Shown here in pieces: positions 26,753 to 35,390 of a DNA stretch of 64,000 nt; the first letter of the stretch is position 1; the number at the start of each line of letters is the position of its first letter. The notes under the pieces were generated by a model, which worked only from the letters and a program-made list of their open reading frames with translations, was not told the DNA's origin and ran no database searches. A program made the position numbers and the translations under genes. Source of the DNA: Vibrio gigantis (GTDB taxonomy: Bacteria; Pseudomonadota; Gammaproteobacteria; Enterobacterales; Vibrionaceae); NCBI RefSeq assembly GCF_024347515.1, contig NZ_AP025492.1, positions 1,984,001 to 2,048,000 on the forward strand. The letters run 5' to 3'.

Positions 26753-28378
26753 TTAATGGTTCTTTGGCCTGCGCTTGTAAAATGTAACCGTCTGATATAT
26801 CCCTTGCCCATCTTTACCTAAAGAAAAGTTATTCCCATTCTTAAATTGAGCTGTCAAAGACTTGTCTTCAAAATTAATGGTAATTTTATCTATTGATTGA
26901 AGTAGGATTTTTTTAAAAGTTCGTCGCTCATTAGAGTTTTTGATATCTATACACTTCTCTGCCAACTCTCTCATTTTATGAAAATCTTCAACTCCAGTTT
27001 GGTGGTCATAACTTTGGTTTAGTAAACCGCTAAGCTCCTTTTTTTCCAGGTCAAAAGCTCTAATTTTTTCCTTTATTTTCATAATGAGATCTTTCGAGTC
27101 AAGCTCATCGATAGATTTAAGTAGCACATCAATTTTTACATCTAGAATCGAGATGTCCTTTCGAAGCCTTTCTTCGTCGATTTTGCCAGCATTCTCTTTT
27201 TCCAAAAATTGGGGGTTAATATGTGTACATATTGCTCTTATAAAAGCCATTTCCAGTTCTTGGCAGATAAAACTTGGTTGACAATCAGATGATTCTTTGT
27301 GACTACCGCAATGGAGGCGCTGTACATTTCTCCCTGTATACTCATTTTTCCTATTCTTTTGTTTTTGATACTGGGTGTGGGTATTTTTCCCACAATGTGC
27401 ACATACGCTTTTACCCTTACCGTAGGCTGACAATAGATACACATTTTCGTCTTCTCCATAAGATTCTCTAGAACCAGACGTGTTCCCCTTCCTTACTTGT
27501 ATGATGTCATATTCTTCCTTAGTAATAATTGGGGGGTAGTAATCATCAAGTTCATATGGTGGTTCTGCGATGTAGCGACCATTTTTTAAATACGTCAACG
27601 AAAACTTTTTATGTCCGTAAAGAGCTTTATTATCAAGAATTTTTCTGATTGTGGTCGCCCCCCAAGCTTTACCCTTTCCTGAGGGCGTACTGTAACCTCT
27701 CTTTGTTAACTCTCTTGCAATAAGGTTAAGTCCCCTGTGCTCCTTTAGATACATATCAACAATTAGCTTTACTATGTCCGCTCTTTCTTGATCTAATTGA
27801 AGATAGCCGTCTTGTGTTTTAATCCAGTGTGGGTCTCCACCTACGGATTTTGGTTTAGCACCGTCTTTAAAAGCTTGGATTTTTGCTTCAATAGCTTCTA
27901 GCGATCTAATGTGTTTATGCTTTGATTCATCATGAGCACGCTGCATACTTCCCATGATCAAAAAAAGCTTACTTGATTCAGTCGCTAATGTTGCTTCATT
28001 GTAAGTTAAACCATCATTTGCTGTTATGACTGTAATACCCTTTGACATTAAAATATTAAACTGTATCTGAGCAGCTAGAGGGGTATCCCTGCTTAATCTG
28101 TCCATAGACTCAACAATGAGTATGGAGCCCTCAGCAATAAGCCCATCCTCAATGGCAGCAATAAATTTACCAAGCGCTCCTCTTTTAATGTGTTCTGCTT
28201 TAAAAGCAGACAGTCCCCTGTCTCTCATTATGAGATCTTCATTTATAGGAATGTTGTGCTTTTTCGAGGTCTCCTCTGCAAGCTTCATTTGTCGCCTTAG
28301 GGAGTCACCATCTTCTTGACGCTTTTTGGAGAAGCGCATGTAAAGATATACCTGAGGAAGTAAGTATTTGTTTTTCAT
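26753..28378 (-). CDS. Large serine recombinase (integrase of the island)
   Basis: A 541-residue protein with the resolvase catalytic domain (YMRFSKKRQ, catalytic Ser17; DRLSRDTPLA near 90), the Recombinase domain (about 165-275), a zinc ribbon (CAHCGK then C-8-C pair near 335-370) and a C-terminal coiled coil. This is the layout of large serine recombinases that integrate phages and elements at attB sites. The start lies about 55 bases from the broken M32 carboxypeptidase remnant, the usual position of an integrase next to its att site. It is very probably the mobility gene of the island. Confidence 0.9.
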   Translation of the reverse strand: MKNKYLLPQVYLYMRFSKKRQEDGDSLRRQMKLAEETSKKHNIPINEDLIMRDRGLSAFKAEHIKRGALGKFIAAIEDGLIAEGSILIVESMDRLSRDTPLAAQIQFNILMSKGITVITANDGLTYNEATLATESSKLFLIMGSMQRAHDESKHKHIRSLEAIEAKIQAFKDGAKPKSVGGDPHWIKTQDGYLQLDQERADIVKLIVDMYLKEHRGLNLIARELTKRGYSTPSGKGKAWGATTIRKILDNKALYGHKKFSLTYLKNGRYIAEPPYELDDYYPPIITKEEYDIIQVRKGNTSGSRESYGEDENVYLLSAYGKGKSVCAHCGKNTHTQYQKQKNRKNEYTGRNVQRLHCGSHKESSDCQPSFICQELEMAFIRAICTHINPQFLEKENAGKIDEERLRKDISILDVKIDVLLKSIDELDSKDLIMKIKEKIRAFDLEKKELSGLLNQSYDHQTGVEDFHKMRELAEKCIDIKNSNERRTFKKILLQSIDKITINFEDKSLTAQFKNGNNFSLGKDGQGIYQTVTFYKRRPKNH

Positions 28379-28440
28379 ATATAGTTCTCAATTTTTATGT
28401 ATTGTAACATGCTGTTAAGATTCTATACCAGACAGATGGC
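28379..28440. other. Right attachment junction of the island (approximate)
   Basis: Between the recombinase start and the first codons that read as M32 carboxypeptidase (GATGGCGCATTC, about 28433) lies the att junction. The core sequence cannot be fixed without the left end. Confidence 0.5.
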
Positions 28441-28692
28441 GCATTCGGTTACTTCCCATCTTACACACTAGGTGCGATGTACGCGGCTCAGTTCATGGCT
28501 TCAATGAAGAAAACGGTTGATGTGAATTCAGTGATTGAAAGCGGAGACCTATCGCCTATCTTCACTTGGCTAGAATCGAATATTTGGAGCAAAGGCAGCC
28601 TGCTGAGCACCGATGATTTGGTGAAGGGCGCAACGGGTGAAACCTTGAATGCACAGTACTTCAAAGATCACCTCAGAAGTCGTTACCTTTAA
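28433..28692 (+). pseudogene. C-terminal remnant of M32 (Taq-type) carboxypeptidase, integration target
   Basis: Translation in this frame gives DGAFGYFPSYTLGAMYAAQF and runs 86 codons to the stop, ending DHLRSRYL. This is the conserved C-terminus of M32 metallocarboxypeptidases; the rest, including the HEXXH zinc site, is missing here. The break coincides with the end of the serine recombinase region, so the gene was split by integration. The truncated piece is probably not functional. Confidence 0.85.
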
Positions 28693-28730
28693 TTAGCTAA
28701 TAAGCAAAGGTTGTTTAGAACAACGATCAA

Positions 28731-28764
28731 AAAAGGCTGAGCAGATCATCTGACTCAGCCTTTT
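28731..28764. terminator. Bidirectional intrinsic terminator
   Basis: AAAAGGCTGAG (28731-28741) pairs perfectly with CTCAGCCTTTT (28754-28764) across 12 bases. A and T tails on both sides serve the convergent carboxypeptidase remnant and the hydrolase-like gene. Confidence 0.85.
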
Positions 28765-28784
28765 ACTCTCAAGACCCCTTACCA

Positions 28785-29786
28785 TTAATTGCCTTTCAAC
28801 ATATCTAGAAAGATCTGTCTAGAATCGGGGGTGTTGTCCCTGTGTGTTTCGTACTTTATATGTGTCTCTGCATCAGCAGATCGAGATAATTTGATGCTCC
28901 AAAGTGCTTTCATTTGGTTCGGTACAATTGAATATCGAACATCGATAACACGCAGATCATCTATTGGATCTTGTGCAATATAACCATTTGAAAACCAACG
29001 AAAACGTTCAATGTCTTTTGCTTGCTGTGAATTAGGGTCAAGCCACGGGAAATCCTGACTCACATTCAGTTTAACAATAGAGTCTCCAGAATAGGTTTTA
29101 ACGGAGGTGCCAACTCGAATAGCATCTACGTAGTATCGGGATTCTGTTTCGTACACCACTTTCCACACTAAGATATTTGCAAAGCTCGGTTTTGCCTCTA
29201 ATCGAATCGGCTCATGTTGTCTTTCTTGCGCTAATTGCCATCCAATCGCCTCTGCCCTATCTCGCTGAATCATTCCTAGCGTCGGATAAATCAAAGCCCA
29301 CAGAAACGCAATACGAGCCAACCAAGGTGTTCGTTTCCAATTTGCAAACACAAGCAATATTAAGATGGGAAGTGTATAAACAGGGTCGATGATTGAAATG
29401 GTATTCCAAGCAAAACGCGCGCTGGTGAAAGGCCAAAGCAACTGTGTACCATAAGTAGTACAAGCATCTAACAGTGCGTGAGTGCCGTAACCAAGTGCAC
29501 AAAACAGCCAGCTTTGCTTAAAAGAAAGTCCGCGCCTTTTTGCAATCAGATGATGCAGAGCCAAAGCACAGATCAAACTGCCAATTGGGATAAAGAAGAG
29601 TGAATGTGTAAATTGCCGATGGAACTCCAAAGCCAACAAAGGATCACTCTGAGACTTAATCAGTGCATCTAAATCTGGCGCCAATCCAGAGAGTAGCCCT
29701 AATACCCCAGCGACCACCAAATGTTGTTTTTTACTCGCCGATTGTGCCAAAGAAGCGCCTAGCACACCCTGTGTTAACGGATCCAT
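28785..29786 (-). CDS. YdjM/DUF457-type membrane-bound metal-dependent hydrolase
   Basis: A 333-residue inner-membrane protein with about five hydrophobic segments in residues 20-185. Conserved histidines and aspartates occur as APDLDAL (36-42), FHRQFTHSL (55-63) and GYGTHALLDACTTYGT near 100, the pattern of the metal-dependent hydrolase/DUF457 family (YdjM, YbcI-like). The C-terminal 140 residues are soluble. Substrate is unknown. It is the first intact chromosomal gene beyond the island and shows no link to it. Confidence 0.8.
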   Translation of the reverse strand: MDPLTQGVLGASLAQSASKKQHLVVAGVLGLLSGLAPDLDALIKSQSDPLLALEFHRQFTHSLFFIPIGSLICALALHHLIAKRRGLSFKQSWLFCALGYGTHALLDACTTYGTQLLWPFTSARFAWNTISIIDPVYTLPILILLVFANWKRTPWLARIAFLWALIYPTLGMIQRDRAEAIGWQLAQERQHEPIRLEAKPSFANILVWKVVYETESRYYVDAIRVGTSVKTYSGDSIVKLNVSQDFPWLDPNSQQAKDIERFRWFSNGYIAQDPIDDLRVIDVRYSIVPNQMKALWSIKLSRSADAETHIKYETHRDNTPDSRQIFLDMLKGN

Positions 29787-29909
29787 AAACCACTCACTTT
29801 AGCATTCCCTTAATCTGAACAAGTACATTTAGCTATAGCAGTGAATCCGGTTAAACAACAAGATTTTATCAACAGACTCATAGACATAATCGTATAAATG
29901 TAGGCAGAC

Positions 29910-29933
29910 AAAAAAAGCAGCCTGATGACTGCT
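29910..29933 (-). terminator. Intrinsic terminator of the frameshifted membrane gene
   Basis: On the minus strand AGCAG and CTGCT pair over an 8-base loop and are followed by seven T. It lies 30 bases past the stop at 29964. Confidence 0.6.
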
Positions 29934-29963
29934 CTTATTCGGCTCTCATTAACCCGTATCTAA

Positions 29964-30357
29964 TCAGTGTGATTGTGTCGCCTTACTCAACAACAGATCC
30001 CAATCAGATAGCTCAACCTGCCCTTTGCGAATATTCACCTTGTGGTAACCTTTTTCGGTCAAGGATTTCACTTCAATAAAAGAATGACCAAACAAAGACT
30101 TTTTAACCGTTAGATTCGCCTTAATACCATGCAAATACACGATTCCATCATCTAAAGACAAATGGCTTTTCGTGGAGCCTTGAGGCAAACATGTAAAACG
30201 CAGTCATGAGAGTAATTGAGGTGATGAAAGGAAAAAGCTGCAATTCAGTTTGATAAAAGAAACTGATCATCAAAGATACGATCGTGTAGGTTATCGTCAT
30301 TGATAGAACAACACTCCATTGTGGCCCATTACTTTTAAATGAGATTTCCCGTGCCAT
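29964..30357 (-). pseudogene. Frameshifted small membrane protein (two-TM plus C-terminal domain)
   Basis: Two overlapping frames form one protein if a single base is skipped near 30170. The first frame (from MAREISFKSNG) has two membrane segments and runs to ASRLHEK; the second continues SHLSLDDGIVYLHGIKANLT to SKATQSH. The joined product matches in layout the intact 130-residue protein at 36032-36424 (FEIINGHVRLNG, SMSPEEWQRIL). The break lies in an A4 tract, so it may be a real mutation, phase variation or a sequencing error. Confidence 0.55.
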
Positions 30358-30554
30358 CATAAATTCCTTTGCGTAAATGTTTGACCACATTTGAAATATT
30401 TATAAAGCGGAGTGATTTTATTATTAATCGTGATGCATTTTAAGGAGTAAATCACGCTATTGAATGACACAGATCGCAATTAGGCATTTACGTGCTGTTT
30501 CACACCTAAATGTCTAATTAAGTCATCAACCGATAGGTCATGAACTGTCTGAAA

Positions 30555-31364
30555 TTATCGCGCCACCATGCTTGCCGCGATAACAACCAACAGTACTGAG
30601 AATATCTTCTTGATGGTTGGGACCGGTAAATGGTTTGTCGCTTTTGCGCCTAACGGGGCCGTAAACCAAGACGTACACACGATACCCAATAACGCTGGTA
30701 GATAAACAAAACCCGCGAATCCATCAGTTAAAGCAAAGTGGCTACTGCCCGACGTGATGTAGCCGATAGAGCCAAATAGCGCGATAACAATGCCGCACGC
30801 AGACGCACAGCCAATCGCCTTTTTCATATCGACAGAAAAGAACGTTAATAACGGAACCAACAATGCACCGCCACCAATCCCTATCATGGCAGACAAGCCA
30901 CCCGTAATGGTTGTCAGAACCGTTAATACGCCTTTGTTTGGCAGTTTTCGTTCTTTAGGTGCATCATTTTTGCTGCTCAAGAACATCTTGATCGCAATGA
31001 GAACCACACTCACAGCAAACACAATACGAACGACTTTTTCTGGCAACAGAGCCGCCATAAAGCCGCTAATCAGTGCACCCAGAGCAACACCCAACATGAT
31101 CCAAGGCGCTAGATCCCAAGGCACGTTTCCATTCTTATGGTGAGCAAGTGCAGAAGACGTTGAGGTGAATAGTATCGACGCCAACGAGGTTGCAATCGCC
31201 GCGACAACCACTTGGTCAGACGGTAGAACGTCTAAATAAAGTAAAATGCTGCTTAGGACGGGAACAATGATCAGCCCTCCGCCAATACCTAACAAACCGG
31301 CGAGAAACCCAACACCACTGCCTAGTAAAGCACAGTAGAAAATCAACAACAGCAATTCACTCAT
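30555..31364 (-). CDS. TauE/SafE family sulfite/sulfonate permease
   Basis: About 269 residues with roughly eight membrane segments. The two internal repeats each carry the family glycine motif: GLLGIGGGLIIVPVL near 25 and AMIGIGGGALLVPLLTF near 160. TauE/SafE permeases move sulfite, sulfoacetate or other organic anions across the inner membrane; the substrate here is not evident. The start at 31364 has AGGAG 9 bases ahead, better placed than the ATG at 31373. It is a single gene, divergent from mesX. Confidence 0.85.
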   Translation of the reverse strand: MSELLLLIFYCALLGSGVGFLAGLLGIGGGLIIVPVLSSILLYLDVLPSDQVVVAAIATSLASILFTSTSSALAHHKNGNVPWDLAPWIMLGVALGALISGFMAALLPEKVVRIVFAVSVVLIAIKMFLSSKNDAPKERKLPNKGVLTVLTTITGGLSAMIGIGGGALLVPLLTFFSVDMKKAIGCASACGIVIALFGSIGYITSGSSHFALTDGFAGFVYLPALLGIVCTSWFTAPLGAKATNHLPVPTIKKIFSVLLVVIAASMVAR

Positions 31365-31373
31365 TTCATCCAT

Positions 31374-31705
31374 CTCCTATTCAATTAATTGTCTTAAATA
31401 ACGCACTATTAATGTGGTTATATTTCCATCAAGATAATTAATATAACTGACACCGACTTAAATATTCAAACATAATAGATCATGAATATTCCTCATGTTG
31501 AATGTGAAGTAATACCATTGTTAATGATGAACCTATCCACGTATAAAAACCTTAAGCGAATAAATTTATACGACATTAATTCTACTAAGTATTAATGTCA
31601 GACAGCATAGCCTTCGATTCTTAATCTGGTCAAAAGCAAAAAATAAAGCAGTTTTAATACTAAAGACCGAGAGAATCAGAAAATAAATTGGGATACCAAA
31701 TCAGC
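31374..31705. promoter_or_regulatory. Divergent control region of TauE-like gene and mesX
   Basis: A 330-base AT-rich noncoding gap. It contains ATGAATATTCCTCAT near 31492, a weak match to MetR-type sites (TGAA-N5-TTCA); no MetJ box array or SAM riboswitch is recognisable. Promoters of both flanking genes must lie here. Confidence 0.35.
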
Positions 31706-32683
31706 ATGAATAAAGAATTTAATTTTACGATTAAGAGCATTAGCCTCGACGAAAACTACCAGCCTGCAGACAGCACGCGTATCACAACTAATTTTGCTAA
31801 CTTGGCTCGCGGCGACAGCCGTCAAGCGAACTTACGTAACGCACTACAGATGATAGACAACAGTTTCAATGCCTTAGCACACTGGGACAACCCAAAAGGC
31901 GACCGCTACTCTGTAGAGCTTGAAATCATTTCTGTTGATATGGACATTGAAAGAAACGGCGAAGCCTTCCCTTCAATTGAAGTGCTGAAAACAAACATTC
32001 TGGACCACAAAACGAATGAGCGCATTGAAGGTATTATCGGTAATAACTTCTCTTCTTATGTTCGCGATTATGACTTCAGCGTATTACTTTTAGATCATAA
32101 TAAAGGCCAAGATAAATTCAGTATTCCAGCCGATTTTGGTGATTTACACGGCAAGCTGTTTAAATATTTTGTTAACTCTCAAGCATACAAAGAGAATTTT
32201 AAGAAGCTACCTGTTATTTGTTTGAGTGTTTCAGATAATAAAACCTATTACCGAACTGAAAATCAACACCCTGTATTAGGCTTTGAATACCAACCTAATG
32301 AATCTTCTTTAACTGAGCAATATTTCAAGAAGATGGGATTACAAGTTCGTTATTTCATGCCGCCAAATAGTGTTGCTCCTCTGGCTTTCTATTTCTTTGG
32401 TGATCTACTGAACGATTACTCTAACCTAGAGCTTATCAGCACCATCAGCACTATGGGTACGTTCCAGAAGATCTACCGCCCTGAGATTTACAACGCGAAC
32501 GCTGTTGCGGGTAACTGCTACCAACCAAACTTGAAAAACTTGGATCACTCACTGACTCAAATCGTGTATGACCGAGAAGAACGAAGCAAGCTAGCTGTTG
32601 AACAAGGTAAGTTCGCAGAAGAAAACTTCATTAAGCCATACCAGTCGGTACTAGAAAACTGGTCTGCCAACTACGCGCTGTAA
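31706..32683 (+). CDS. mesX: MesX, DUF1852 partner of oxygen-dependent methionine synthase
   Basis: A 325-residue DUF1852 protein from MNKEFNFTIKSISLDE, with DSTRITTNFANLARG near 20-35 that is diagnostic of the family. DUF1852 proteins (MesX) are required together with MesD, encoded just downstream, for a folate-independent, oxygen-dependent methionine synthase. It may make or deliver an unknown methyl donor. The ATG at 31706 aligns with the family start better than the upstream TTG. The 69-base gap to mesD suggests one operon. Confidence 0.8.
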   Translation: MNKEFNFTIKSISLDENYQPADSTRITTNFANLARGDSRQANLRNALQMIDNSFNALAHWDNPKGDRYSVELEIISVDMDIERNGEAFPSIEVLKTNILDHKTNERIEGIIGNNFSSYVRDYDFSVLLLDHNKGQDKFSIPADFGDLHGKLFKYFVNSQAYKENFKKLPVICLSVSDNKTYYRTENQHPVLGFEYQPNESSLTEQYFKKMGLQVRYFMPPNSVAPLAFYFFGDLLNDYSNLELISTISTMGTFQKIYRPEIYNANAVAGNCYQPNLKNLDHSLTQIVYDREERSKLAVEQGKFAEENFIKPYQSVLENWSANYAL

Positions 32684-32752
32684 TCGTTCTATTTTACGCG
32701 CATTAGGAAACATACGATCCACTTGGGGAATCTAAGGACAGGCAGAATTATT

Positions 32753-33781
32753 ATGAAAACACTATTACCGACTTCAACTGCGGGCAGTTTGCCGAAACCG
32801 TCTTGGCTAGCACAACCAGAAACACTTTGGTCGCCTTGGAAACTGCAAGGCAATGAACTCACAGACGGCAAACAAGATGCACTACGTGTCTCTCTGCACG
32901 AGCAGCAGCAAGCAGGCATTGATATTGTGAGTGACGGCGAACAAACACGTCAGCACTTTGTAACGACCTTCATTGAACACCTGAATGGCGTGGATTTTGA
33001 GAAGCGCGAGACCGTTAAAATCCGCGACCGTTACGATGCAAGTGTACCAACAGTGGTTGGCCCTGTTTCTCGTCAAAAATCTGTATTTGTTGAAGATGCG
33101 AAATTCTTACGTCAGCAAACCGACCAACCGATCAAATGGGCTCTGCCGGGTCCTATGACCATGATTGATACACTTTACGATGCGCATTACCAAAGCCGTG
33201 AAAAACTGGCTTGGGAATTTGCAAAGATCCTCAACGAAGAAGCAAAAGAACTCGAAGCTGCAGGCGTTGATATTATTCAGTTCGATGAACCTGCATTTAA
33301 CGTGTTCTTTGATGAAGTGAATGACTGGGGTATCGCTTGTTTGGAAAGAGCCATTGAAGGGCTGAAATGCGAAACGGCTGTACATATTTGCTATGGCTAC
33401 GGCATTAAAGCAAACACAGATTGGAAAAAGACATTAGGCACTGAGTGGCGCCAATATGAAGAAGTCTTCCCTAAGCTGCAGCAATCAAATATCGATATCA
33501 TCTCTTTAGAGTGTCACAACTCTCATGTACCACTGGAACTGCTTGAGCTTGTTCGTGGTAAGAAAGTGATGGTTGGCGCAATTGATGTTGCTACAGATAG
33601 CATTGAAACACCGGAAGAAGTGGCTAGCACTCTGAGAGAAACACTTAAGTATGTTGATGCAGACAAGCTCTACCCTTGCACCAATTGCGGTATGGCGCCC
33701 CTTCCTCGCGACATTGCTTCAGCTAAGCTGAATGCACTCAGCGCTGGCGCAGAGATCGTTCGTAAAGAGATTTCAGCGTAA
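32753..33781 (+). CDS. mesD: MesD, core-MetE methionine synthase
   Basis: A 342-residue protein equal to the catalytic C-terminal half of MetE, starting MKTLLPTSTAGSLPKP. Zinc ligands are visible as AVHICYG (near 215), then SLECH, and PCTNCGM (near 305). It lacks the N-terminal folate-binding half of MetE, as expected for core-MetE enzymes of the MesD type, which methylate homocysteine without methyl-folate and need MesX and oxygen. It follows mesX in the same direction. A hairpin terminator lies just after the stop. Confidence 0.85.
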   Translation: MKTLLPTSTAGSLPKPSWLAQPETLWSPWKLQGNELTDGKQDALRVSLHEQQQAGIDIVSDGEQTRQHFVTTFIEHLNGVDFEKRETVKIRDRYDASVPTVVGPVSRQKSVFVEDAKFLRQQTDQPIKWALPGPMTMIDTLYDAHYQSREKLAWEFAKILNEEAKELEAAGVDIIQFDEPAFNVFFDEVNDWGIACLERAIEGLKCETAVHICYGYGIKANTDWKKTLGTEWRQYEEVFPKLQQSNIDIISLECHNSHVPLELLELVRGKKVMVGAIDVATDSIETPEEVASTLRETLKYVDADKLYPCTNCGMAPLPRDIASAKLNALSAGAEIVRKEISA

Positions 33782-33811
33782 CGGCTGCTCTGAATAGAAA
33801 AGCTAAATCTT

Positions 33812-33843
33812 GAAGCCTAAGTATCGAATGATGCTTAGGCTTC
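33812..33843. terminator. Hairpin between convergent mesD and marR-type gene
   Basis: GAAGCCTAAG (33812-33821) pairs perfectly with CTTAGGCTTC (33834-33843) over 12 bases. It is flanked by convergent genes; T tails are weak, so it is a probable but not ideal terminator. Confidence 0.55.
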
Positions 33844-33867
33844 CGTACTCTTCTCAACTGCCATTCT

Positions 33868-34305
33868 CTATTTGTCTAAGAAGCTAGCCATCTTCTTCAG
33901 AGTGATCAGCGCCTTATCAAGTTCATCCCTATCAATCCCTTCTGCGCCAATTTCTGCCCATACTTCCTGTTTTTTATCTAATAGCGAATACGCTTCCTTG
34001 CCCTTTTCAGTCATGTTAACCAACTTTGCTTTTTTGTGATTCGGGTTATCAAGCCAAGTTAGCAGGCCATCTTTCACCATGATGTCGGTAACACGCTGTG
34101 TCGCTTGTCTGCTTTGCCCCATAATACGAGCAATTTGAGAAACCGTGACCAGAGCATCGGACTTTTCGATCGCTCCCATCACCTTCCATCTGGCACTGCT
34201 TAGCCCTAACCCTTCAGTTAATTTGTCACCCTCAGCATTCAATAAACCACTGACCTTAAAGATCTCTAGTGCGATCTTTGTGAAAACTTCTCCATTCGTA
34301 TCCAT
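33868..34305 (-). CDS. MarR family transcriptional regulator
   Basis: A 145-residue protein with the MarR winged helix: helix-turn-helix at about 55-78 (VTVSQIARIMGQSRQATQR) and wing at LLTWLDNPNHKKAKLVNMTEKG. The ATG at 34305 (MDTNGEVF) fits better than the GTG at 34314. MarR proteins bind palindromes as dimers and release with small ligands. It is divergent from a membrane protein gene, and two matching half-palindromic sites lie between the two, so it probably represses both. Confidence 0.85.
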   Translation of the reverse strand: MDTNGEVFTKIALEIFKVSGLLNAEGDKLTEGLGLSSARWKVMGAIEKSDALVTVSQIARIMGQSRQATQRVTDIMVKDGLLTWLDNPNHKKAKLVNMTEKGKEAYSLLDKKQEVWAEIGAEGIDRDELDKALITLKKMASFLDK

Positions 34306-34316
34306 AACACCCACTT

Positions 34317-34367
34317 TGACAACATGCTGTCATTAAATTAGACTCAAACTAAATTGACAACATGTTA
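34317..34367. promoter_or_regulatory. Paired operator sites for the MarR regulator
   Basis: TGACAACATGCTGTCA (34317-34332) is a palindrome, and TGACAACATGTTA (34355-34367) repeats its first ten bases. The spacing of 38 bases and position between divergent genes are typical of MarR autoregulation. Confidence 0.6.
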
Positions 34368-34389
34368 CCAAATTGATGGAGAGAATGAT

Positions 34390-34836
34390 ATGAAACCAAT
34401 AATCCACAGAACAGCGGCATTAACAGCAACACTGTGTGTCACTACATTCTTTACTAGCACATTGCTTGTAGAACTGTTTGGCACTTTGGAATCAGTCCAG
34501 TTAGTCAAATCGCTGATCGTTTTTCCGGGTTTATTTATCCTTGTCCCAGCCATTGCTATTACTGGTGCGACCGGTGCATCTATGGCAAAACAACGTAAAG
34601 GGAAAATAGTTGAACGTAAAAGTAAACGCATGCCAATTATTGCGTTCAACGGGATCGTTATTTTGATCCCAGCCGCTTACTTTTTGAATCAATGGGCAAG
34701 TTTGGGAGAGTTCGACACTGTGTTTTATGGCGTTCAGATTTTAGAACTGATAGCAGGTGCAACCAACCTAACACTGATGTCTTTGAATATTATGGACGGC
34801 AGAAAGTTTCGTCCAAAGAAAGTAAAGCTAAGCTAA
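34390..34836 (+). CDS. Four-helix membrane protein of unknown function
   Basis: A 148-residue inner-membrane protein from MKPIIHRTAALTATL with about four membrane segments and basic loops (MAKQRKGKIVERKSKR near 65). No family is recognised with confidence. GGAGAGA lies before the ATG at 34390. Divergent placement from the MarR gene, with MarR-like sites between, suggests it is the regulated target, perhaps part of a stress or efflux response. Confidence 0.65.
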   Translation: MKPIIHRTAALTATLCVTTFFTSTLLVELFGTLESVQLVKSLIVFPGLFILVPAIAITGATGASMAKQRKGKIVERKSKRMPIIAFNGIVILIPAAYFLNQWASLGEFDTVFYGVQILELIAGATNLTLMSLNIMDGRKFRPKKVKLS

Positions 34837-34880
34837 GCTCACCGTTTTTAAGCAAACAGATGAGCTTTATTGTCGGCAGC

Positions 34881-35363
34881 TTACCAAGTTTTATCTAAAT
34901 CTTGAGCGTATAAGGAGATCGCTCGTTGGTACTCTTTGATCGCATCGCTACTGGTCGTAGAAACCAACAACTCAAGCAACAGAGACGTCGCTTCTTTATG
35001 GCGACCTAAATTATACAGACACATCGCGTAGAAAGGCTGAACTTCAAGGGAATCAGGATACTCAGCCATCGTCTGCTCAAAATAGCTTAAAGCCTCAGTA
35101 TAAAGGCCAAGGCTTCGATATGTACTCGCCAAACCGAAAAGCGCATCAAAGCGTTCTGTAGAAGTAAGTTCACCCGACAGAGACAGCAAATAATGCTCGA
35201 TAGCCTCCTGTTCTTTACCTTGGTTGTCGTAAGACCAAGCTATCTGCAAGTGTGCTTTCGCAGCATAATTTCCCTTATCGAGTAGTGTCGCCAGCAAGTC
35301 TCGTGACTCTTGGTACTTGGCTTCTTTTCGCAACTCGATGGCTTGTTTGATAATGGTGTCCAT
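34881..35363 (-). CDS. Tetratricopeptide-repeat protein
   Basis: A 160-residue soluble protein with three to four TPR units (KAHLQIAWSYDNQGKEQEAI, FDALFGLASTYRSLGLYTEA, LEVQPFYAMCLYNLGRHKEA). It probably acts as a scaffold. It precedes nothing on its strand but follows the CYTH gene by 27 bases and is likely co-transcribed with it. Confidence 0.8.
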   Translation of the reverse strand: MDTIIKQAIELRKEAKYQESRDLLATLLDKGNYAAKAHLQIAWSYDNQGKEQEAIEHYLLSLSGELTSTERFDALFGLASTYRSLGLYTEALSYFEQTMAEYPDSLEVQPFYAMCLYNLGRHKEATSLLLELLVSTTSSDAIKEYQRAISLYAQDLDKTW

Positions 35364-35390
35364 AACTCTCCCTGACGCTTAAGCGCTGTG

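Larger units (their letters stand above)
1..28432. mobile_element. Integrative defence island, right-hand portion
   Basis: The segment from the left edge to the att junction carries BREX, a replication-like module, several candidate defence operons and a large serine recombinase. It abuts a 5'-truncated carboxypeptidase gene. These together support one integrated element, although it could also be several nested elements. The left boundary should carry the 5' part of the carboxypeptidase gene, outside the window. Confidence 0.6.

Noticed and set aside
31491-31508. MetR or MetJ site ahead of mesX
   Set aside because: The match to the consensus is weak and single; not enough to claim regulation.
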